Made by a program: the position numbers and the translations under genes
From: an uncultured Microcaldota archaeon
GTDB lineage: Archaea > Micrarchaeota > Micrarchaeia > Anstonellales > Bilamarchaeaceae
Assembly (NCBI GenBank): GCA_903835325.1
Contig: CAILMU010000173.1
Coordinates: forward strand, 1 to 18,811
DNA length: 18,811 bases
Direction of reading: 5' to 3'
In this document: positions 14,660 to 18,811 of the stretch, one piece after another
How positions within the stretch are numbered: the first letter of the stretch is position 1
Layout of the letters: every line of letters begins with the position of its first letter
Notes under the pieces: model-generated
Seen by the model: the letters and a program-made list of their open reading frames with translations, nothing else
Database searches by the model: none
What the model was told of the DNA's origin: nothing

Positions 14660-14669
14660 GTTAATAAAC
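14660..14669. promoter_or_regulatory. Shared bidirectional TATA element, protease / LarE-like gene
   Basis: GTTAATAAAC is nearly palindromic and lies in the 54-bp gap between divergent ATGs. Its core is about 28 bp from 14693 and about 26 bp from 14638, so it is correctly placed for leaderless transcripts in both directions. Confidence 0.6.
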
Positions 14670-14692
14670 GCATCCTCACATCATATACTGCT

Positions 14693-15448
14693 ATGGATAA
14701 GAATCTCGAGCGCAAGCTGGCCGACCTCAGGACCCGCATCAGGAAACTCGACAGCGCGATAGTCGCTTTCTCCGGCGGTGTAGACAGCTCGCTCCTCATG
14801 CGCGTATGCCGCGACGAACTCGGCGACAAGGCGGTCGCGGTCACAGCTTTCGCAGGCGATTACCCTTCCTCGGAATTGTCCCTAGCAAGGCGGATAGCCA
14901 AAGTCATGGGCGCCAAGCACCTGATGCATAAGATGAGCCCGCGTCCGAGGAACGGCGGGGCCCCGTGCAAAGGGAAGGTCTTCACCTCGCTCAAGGATCT
15001 GGCGGCGCATATGAAGATGAAGAATGTCCTCGACGGCTCGCACCGCGATGACGCATCAGAGAATGGGTTCAGCTTCGTCGCTGCCCGCGCTGCCGGCGTC
15101 CGGAGCCCTCTCCTGGAAGCCGGCCTTTCCAAAGCCGAGGTGCGCCTCTTGGCCAAGGAGCTCGGCCTCCCGAACTGGGACAGGCCCTCGTCCGGATGCT
15201 CCGGCGAGCTCGATGCATCGCTCCAGGAGATAAAGGCAGGCTCGGGCTTCAAGATGCTCCAGGCAGCGAAAAGATACCTGAAATCCACGATCAAGGTCAA
15301 GCTGCCGATACTCTGCAAGACCGGGAAGAAGCTCAAAATCGTCCTCAGCAAGGAAGACATGGTGAAGGTCGCCCGCAAGATAGACGCTGTCCGCAAAAGG
15401 ATGAAAACGCTCGGTTTCAACGACGTCATGCTCTGCCTGGCGAAATGA
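14693..15448 (+). CDS. LarE-like ATP-dependent sulfur transferase (PP-loop)
   Basis: A 251-residue PP-loop ATP pyrophosphatase. SGGVDSS (27-33) binds ATP, DGSHRDDASE (114-123) matches the LarE DGTNxDD element, and PSSGC places Cys169 at the position of the sulfur-donating cysteine in LarE. Other cysteines are C39, C92, one in PILCKTGKK and one near the end. LarE sacrifices a cysteine sulfur to build the nickel-pincer cofactor of lactate racemase. No larA, larB or larC is visible here. The sequence after PSSGC departs from the usual LASRIPYG. The substrate may therefore differ, and the assignment is to the LarE/ExsB-like family rather than to a proven LarE. Confidence 0.78.
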   Translation: MDKNLERKLADLRTRIRKLDSAIVAFSGGVDSSLLMRVCRDELGDKAVAVTAFAGDYPSSELSLARRIAKVMGAKHLMHKMSPRPRNGGAPCKGKVFTSLKDLAAHMKMKNVLDGSHRDDASENGFSFVAARAAGVRSPLLEAGLSKAEVRLLAKELGLPNWDRPSSGCSGELDASLQEIKAGSGFKMLQAAKRYLKSTIKVKLPILCKTGKKLKIVLSKEDMVKVARKIDAVRKRMKTLGFNDVMLCLAK

Positions 15449-15504
15449 TATACCCGGCGGATCGCTATCGGCTGCATGCCCCCCGCGCTTCCCTTCGCGC
15501 TTCG

Positions 15505-15512
15505 TTATTAAT
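15505..15512 (+). promoter_or_regulatory. TATA box of the second nitroreductase gene
   Basis: TTATTAAT is centred about 27 bp before the ATG at 15536. The 87-bp gap holds nothing else evident apart from GC-rich sequence after the LarE-like gene. Confidence 0.6.
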
Positions 15513-15535
15513 CTTTTTCTTCCAATATCAAAATC

Positions 15536-16051
15536 ATGGAATTCGACACGCTTCTTTCGGCCCGGCACTCTGTCCGGGATTACTTGGATACGAAGATAGA
15601 CGGCGCGAAGCTCCGCAAGATAATCCAGCAGGCCATGAGCGCGCCTTCAGCAGGGAACCTCCAGGCTTATAGGATATACCTGGTCCATGGCGAGAGAGCG
15701 CGGGAGGAGATGCTGGCGGCGACAGATTTCCAGGAGAGCGTGCGCAAGGCCGCGATGCTGATTGTCTTCAGTGCGGACCAGAAGCGCTCTGAATCGAAAT
15801 ACCACGAGCGCGGGCATGAGCTCTACTCCTTCCAGGATGCGACGATAGCGGCTGCATATTGCCAGCTCGCGGCCGTGAACGAAGGACTGGGCGTCGTATG
15901 GGTCGGCGGGTTCGAGCCCCTGGAAGTGGCGAGGATAGTGGATGCCAAATCCTACGAGGTGCCGGTAGCGATTTTAGCGCTCGGATATCCGAACGAAGAA
16001 GGGGAGGCCACAGGAAGACGGCCTCTCAAGGAGATCGTGAAAGAGGTTTAA
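15536..16051 (+). CDS. Nitroreductase family protein (second copy)
   Basis: A 171-residue FMN-binding nitroreductase-fold protein. ARHSVRDY (8-15) binds the FMN phosphate, APSAGNLQAY (36-45) is the classic second motif, and the VWVGGF...VPVAILALGYPNE end is typical. The substrate is unknown. It differs clearly from the copy at 447-992: it keeps the canonical PSAGNLQ where the other has PSAMDAQP, so the two are old paralogues rather than a recent duplication. It is followed after 26 bp by the DUF357 gene, probably on the same transcript. Confidence 0.9.
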   Translation: MEFDTLLSARHSVRDYLDTKIDGAKLRKIIQQAMSAPSAGNLQAYRIYLVHGERAREEMLAATDFQESVRKAAMLIVFSADQKRSESKYHERGHELYSFQDATIAAAYCQLAAVNEGLGVVWVGGFEPLEVARIVDAKSYEVPVAILALGYPNEEGEATGRRPLKEIVKEV

Positions 16052-16077
16052 GCGTCAGAATCGGAGAAGTGATCGCT

Positions 16078-16335
16078 ATGGCTGGTCTGGAACCAAAAAA
16101 GCGCGCGAAGAAAGATTTGGACAAGCTCGCGAAGATAATCTCCATATTCCGCTCGCTCGGCCTCGATAAAAAATACCCCAAAGTCCTCGAATACGCCGAG
16201 AATTATGGGAAAGACGCGAAGCATTTTTTTGATAAGGGCGACTATTTCTCCAGTTTCGGTGCAGCGAACTACGCCTATGGATATATCGATGCCGTCCTAT
16301 TGATAGAAGGGAAGAAGGACGAGCATATTCTTTAG
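16078..16335 (+). CDS. DUF357 family helical protein
   Basis: An 85-residue all-helical protein matching the archaeal DUF357 pattern: a basic N-terminal helix (KKRAKKDLDKLAKII), then YAENYGKDAKHFFDKGDYFSSFGAANYAYGYIDAVLL split over two helices. The KGDY-x-SFGA-x-NYA-x-G-x-xDA core is its hallmark, and the fold resembles HEPN-like helical bundles. Function is unknown, although the family is nearly universal in archaea. GTGATC at 16069-16074 is the ribosome site, three bases before the ATG. Confidence 0.82.
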   Translation: MAGLEPKKRAKKDLDKLAKIISIFRSLGLDKKYPKVLEYAENYGKDAKHFFDKGDYFSSFGAANYAYGYIDAVLLIEGKKDEHIL

Positions 16336-16368
16336 GATTTAGGTTGGCAAATCGGTATTTTCGATACC

Positions 16369-16376
16369 TTTTTATA
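16369..16376 (+). promoter_or_regulatory. TATA box of the unknown gene at 16399
   Basis: TTTTTATA is centred about 26 bp before the ATG, a strong leaderless promoter in an AT-rich gap of 63 bp. Confidence 0.65.
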
Positions 16377-16398
16377 CACTTTTAGACACTATAATATC

Positions 16399-16767
16399 AT
16401 GGCAGCCACTCAAAATCCTCAGAATAATGGAAAACAGGTTCAACCGGCAGACCTGGCGGTAAGAAAAAGCGACCCGAACCAATTATCAAACGGCAAGAGC
16501 GCGCCCCTTGAGAAAGCGCCAGGCGCAGACCTTTCGAAACTGAAGACGCACAACGGTTTTCCGGTGTTGACCATGGCTGCGTTCCAGGCGCTTTATTCGT
16601 GCCAATCCCATCCGGGAGAGGTGCAGACATTCGATTTCCGAGGCTACGTCGAAGATGAGACGGGGAAGCTGATGTACATGGATGTCCTTGCCACCAACGG
16701 GCTGCGAGGCGGGATTCATGTCGGTATAGACGGCACAACCAGCTATGACGACATATCCAGCAAATGA
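16399..16767 (+). CDS. Hypothetical protein, first gene of the unknown cluster
   Basis: I do not recognise this 122-residue protein. Residues 1-50 are rich in Gln, Asn, Pro, Lys and Ala and look disordered. Residues 52-115 (GFPVLTMAAFQALYSC, FDFRGYVEDETGKLMYMDVLA, GGIHVGIDG) suggest a compact alpha/beta domain. It has a single Cys. No membrane segment or signal peptide is seen. A strong promoter precedes it, and the next gene begins 4 bp after its stop, so they form an operon. Confidence 0.7.
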   Translation: MAATQNPQNNGKQVQPADLAVRKSDPNQLSNGKSAPLEKAPGADLSKLKTHNGFPVLTMAAFQALYSCQSHPGEVQTFDFRGYVEDETGKLMYMDVLATNGLRGGIHVGIDGTTSYDDISSK

Positions 16768-16770
16768 AGC

Positions 16771-17187
16771 ATGAGATCTCCAAATGACGTGGGGGAATAT
16801 GTGGTCTATATCACCGTCCCGCCAGAAGTCCAGAAGAAGGAATGCGTATATTGCGCATGCGATGATTGCCAAGCTGTGCCTTCCTCGGGTGAAGAAAATG
16901 ATTATCCTTCAGAAGATGACATCGAGAACTACCAGTCTGAGAAAGGTTATATCGTTTCTAGGCTCTGCACGTGCCCTGAGGATGTAGAAGATGCCCGCAA
17001 AGTCATCTCGATTTTGAATGTCGCGATAACCCAATATATCGAGAGAGGCAAGCCCCTGGACAAGCTCAGGGATTTCATTTATGGCGCCGAATCCCATATC
17101 CTTTCCAGGACCGAGTATGCGCATCCGGACACGCTTCTCGAAGAGAGCCCAGCCACATTCTGGGACAGGTTCATGAGAGGGTTCTGA
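16771..17187 (+). CDS. Hypothetical cysteine-cluster protein
   Basis: An unrecognised 138-residue acidic protein. The N-terminal domain has C25-x2-C28-x-C30-x2-C33 (ECVYCACDDC) and later C66-x-C68 (LCTC), six cysteines that could bind one or two metal ions. The segment between them (residues 38-57) is very acidic and probably flexible. Residues 72-105 form a helix (VEDARKVISILNVAITQYIERG). The C-terminus ends in WDRFMRGF. It begins 4 bp after the previous stop and is most likely translated from the same mRNA. Confidence 0.7.
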   Translation: MRSPNDVGEYVVYITVPPEVQKKECVYCACDDCQAVPSSGEENDYPSEDDIENYQSEKGYIVSRLCTCPEDVEDARKVISILNVAITQYIERGKPLDKLRDFIYGAESHILSRTEYAHPDTLLEESPATFWDRFMRGF

Positions 17188-17224
17188 ACCGAATATTCTG
17201 TGATAAATAATGGAAAAAGAAGTA

Positions 17225-17232
17225 TTTATAAA
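17225..17232 (+). promoter_or_regulatory. TATA box of the unknown gene at 17256
   Basis: TTTATAAA, a textbook archaeal TATA box, is centred about 27 bp before the ATG, with purine-rich sequence (GGAAAAAGAAG) just upstream where a BRE would sit. Confidence 0.7.
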
Positions 17233-17255
17233 CTGTTTCTGGCTAATATTTTCCT

Positions 17256-17945
17256 ATGGCAGGACAAAAACTAGGCTTCAATTCTAGGATAATAGAACCC
17301 ATCCAAAAAAACAATCTCCGCGATTATATCGATTCAAGGGACACCATCCAGTTCAATCGCAAGCTGCTTTTTCCCGACCCGGATATCGACACAATCAAAT
17401 GCGTCGATGCCCCGCCCCCGTCTTCTCTCAAGAGATACGTGGCGCCGAAAATCAAGGTCCCGGAGCCATCCGGAGAGGAAATGCTTAAGCTTGCAAGCGC
17501 CTGTGATAACAGCTCAGACGGCCTGATAACCCTATATAAGGCTAAGGTCCAGCTGATGGTCTCGCGGATGACAGTTGAAGGCATGCCGCATATCCCCAGC
17601 GAAGTGGCCTCGCAGATAGTCCAAGCGGTCACAAATGAGGATTCGATGGCGGGCGCGAAACCGCTGACAGAGCGCATCAAAGAGAAAGCGAGGGAAGCCA
17701 TCGTAAGCAGGCTCAAGGCGCACCTACTGCCGTTGAAGTATATATACGACCCGGGACCGGATTCGTTGTCTGATTATGTCGCTGACAGGAGAATGGGGAT
17801 AGGAGCGGAAAATGGGCGGAGAAGGAGCCTTTCAGACTCCTTCGCAGTCTCGATGGCCGGAACCGGAAAAGACGACGGCAAATCAATAAGCGTTTCAAAA
17901 ATGACGTGGTGGACTGCCGATGATGCCGAACAGAAAAAGACCTGA
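17256..17945 (+). CDS. Hypothetical protein (229 aa)
   Basis: An unrecognised soluble protein. Residues 1-75 contain short charged and Pro-rich stretches (DAPPPSSLKRYVAPKIKVPEP). Residues 80-165 are predicted helical (LITLYKAKVQLMVSRM, VASQIVQAV, LTERIKEKAREAIVSRL). Residues 175-229 are polar and Ser/Lys/Asp-rich. There is no signal peptide, membrane helix or catalytic motif. The helical core vaguely resembles the one in the next gene (Y-K-x-K near the start, I-V in the middle, an E-R-I helix at the end), which could mean distant paralogy; this was judged by eye only. It has its own strong promoter. Confidence 0.7.
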   Translation: MAGQKLGFNSRIIEPIQKNNLRDYIDSRDTIQFNRKLLFPDPDIDTIKCVDAPPPSSLKRYVAPKIKVPEPSGEEMLKLASACDNSSDGLITLYKAKVQLMVSRMTVEGMPHIPSEVASQIVQAVTNEDSMAGAKPLTERIKEKAREAIVSRLKAHLLPLKYIYDPGPDSLSDYVADRRMGIGAENGRRRSLSDSFAVSMAGTGKDDGKSISVSKMTWWTADDAEQKKT

Positions 17946-17954
17946 GGGGCTGTG

Positions 17955-18485
17955 ATGATGTTGGATTCCTCAAAGAAACAATTGCGATTATCAACTGACG
18001 AACGCCTGATGGGCCCTGCGCAAATCCGGCCTAGTGTGTATTCGCCCAGCCCAAGGGATGCACTTAGCGGAAAGAATCCTTTGCACGAACCCATCGTCCC
18101 GATGCTCATATTGACGCCGGAGCAGTCTCTTGCTCTAACGGCGCCCGGCCAAACGGCCGAAGATTACTACAAAGAAAAAGCAAGGGCCGTGATCGGGCTC
18201 TATGAGCAAATAGGTTTCGGTCTCGACATGCTTGCCATCCAGAAGATAGTTTCGAACCCGATATACGAAGGCACACTGGAAGACCGGGTGCACCGAGCCG
18301 TGGATTTGCACGAACGGATACGTACCCTTTGGCAGGGATTAGAGAAGATAGTCAAGACCGTTCCAATCAATGATGCCTCATCCAAAGCAGACTCGAAGAG
18401 CGTAAGCCCGAAAGACGCTATTCATCACATTTTAGGGTATCCTAGTAGATACGACCAGATATGGGATCCCGACAAGTATTTCTGA
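17955..18485 (+). CDS. Hypothetical protein (176 aa)
   Basis: An unrecognised soluble protein. Residues 1-50 are polar and Pro/Ser-rich. Residues 55-125 are helical (TAEDYYKEKARAVIGLYEQIG, IQKIVSN, VHRAVDLHERIRTLWQGLEKI). The C-terminus has PSRYDQIWDPDKYF. GTG at 17952 and ATGs at 17955 and 17958 are all in frame. AGGGG ends 5 bp before 17955, so that ATG is chosen. It begins 9 bp after the preceding gene and is likely co-transcribed with it. Confidence 0.68.
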   Translation: MMLDSSKKQLRLSTDERLMGPAQIRPSVYSPSPRDALSGKNPLHEPIVPMLILTPEQSLALTAPGQTAEDYYKEKARAVIGLYEQIGFGLDMLAIQKIVSNPIYEGTLEDRVHRAVDLHERIRTLWQGLEKIVKTVPINDASSKADSKSVSPKDAIHHILGYPSRYDQIWDPDKYF

Positions 18486-18499
18486 AGGGATGGGCATCC

Positions 18500-18505
18500 T
18501 TTTAT
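18500..18505 (+). promoter_or_regulatory. TATA-like element of ksgA
   Basis: TTTTAT is centred about 28 bp before the ATG at 18531. Confidence 0.5.
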
Positions 18506-18530
18506 CCTCTTTTCTCCTACCTACCTTTCG

Positions 18531-18811
18531 ATGCAGCGCAAGAAATCGCTCGGCCAGTGCTTCCTCGAGGACAGGAACATCCTCAGGCTAGAAGCGAAAT
18601 TAGCAGACCCGGAAGGTAAAATAATCCTCGAAATAGGCCCTGGCGATGGGAGGCTGACCGAAGCCCTCCTCGAGCGCAGACCCAAAAAAATAATCGCGGT
18701 CGAGAAAGACGCACGCTTCGCAACGGTTTTGAAGGAGAAGTTTTCGGGACGAGACGATATTGATATTGTTGAGTCGGATTTTTTGGAAATGGAATTGCCC
18801 GAGCGCGTCGA
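18531..18811 (+). CDS. ksgA: KsgA/Dim1 16S rRNA dimethyladenosine transferase, truncated by window end
   Basis: The first 93 codons of the enzyme that dimethylates two adjacent adenines near the 3' end of 16S rRNA. KSLGQCFLED is the family's KxxGQ(N/H)FL start. Motif I is ILEIGPGDGRLTEALLE, then IIAVEKD (acidic SAM-ribose residue), then IVESDFLEMEL (motif before the catalytic loop). GQCFL, with Cys in place of the usual Asn/His, is a small deviation. The rest lies beyond the window. Confidence 0.93.
   Translation, partial: MQRKKSLGQCFLEDRNILRLEAKLADPEGKIILEIGPGDGRLTEALLERRPKKIIAVEKDARFATVLKEKFSGRDDIDIVESDFLEMELPERV

Noticed and set aside
447..16051. The two nitroreductase genes as ends of a duplicated segment
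   Set aside because: The proteins differ strongly in core motifs and the genes around them are unrelated, so they are old paralogues.

Overview
This is archaeal chromosomal DNA. The evidence is an intron-containing tRNA-Leu with no encoded CCA, RNase P subunit Pop5, a tRNA-splicing-endonuclease-fold protein, a HerA ATPase, an archaeal Elp3, a DUF357 protein, an exported Lon-type protease and the start of KsgA/Dim1. At least ten genes have a TATA-like hexamer/octamer centred about 25-29 bp upstream of the start codon, as in leaderless archaeal transcripts. Genes inside operons instead carry a GTGAT(C)-type Shine-Dalgarno. Gene density is high, with small overlaps. A small-genome, DPANN-like archaeon (Micrarchaeota or Iainarchaeota type) fits, but the lineage is inference and no order is claimed.

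Layout. 1-446: minus-strand tRNA-Leu(CAA) with a 107-nt intron, preceded on its 5' side by two tandem units of about 85 bp that repeat the tRNA's own 5' end inside hairpins. 447-2391: a nitroreductase, then convergent minus-strand genes for a 2Fe-2S ferredoxin, a TrmI-like methyltransferase and PurE. 2445-2834: Pop5. 2885-6262: a minus-strand run of an OBG/YchF-type GTPase with TGS domain, a gamma-carbonic-anhydrase-like hexapeptide protein, a frameshifted SPPY methyltransferase and RNase HI. 6347-12035: a plus-strand block with a membrane PH-domain protein, an EndA-like protein lacking two of three catalytic residues, an unknown protein, HerA, a secreted beta-sandwich protein and Elp3. 12076-14638: minus-strand membrane-anchored Lon-type protease and an overlapping helical protein. 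14693-16335: LarE-like sulfur transferase, a second nitroreductase and DUF357. 16399-18485: four unrecognised genes. 18531-end: truncated ksgA.

Functional themes. RNA maturation dominates (tRNA intron, EndA-like, Pop5, TrmI-like, Elp3, KsgA). There is some redox/sulfur chemistry (two nitroreductases, ferredoxin, LarE-like) and an envelope group (PH-domain protein, secreted sandwich protein, exported protease). The least explained parts are the palindromic array beside tRNA-Leu and the four-gene unknown cluster.
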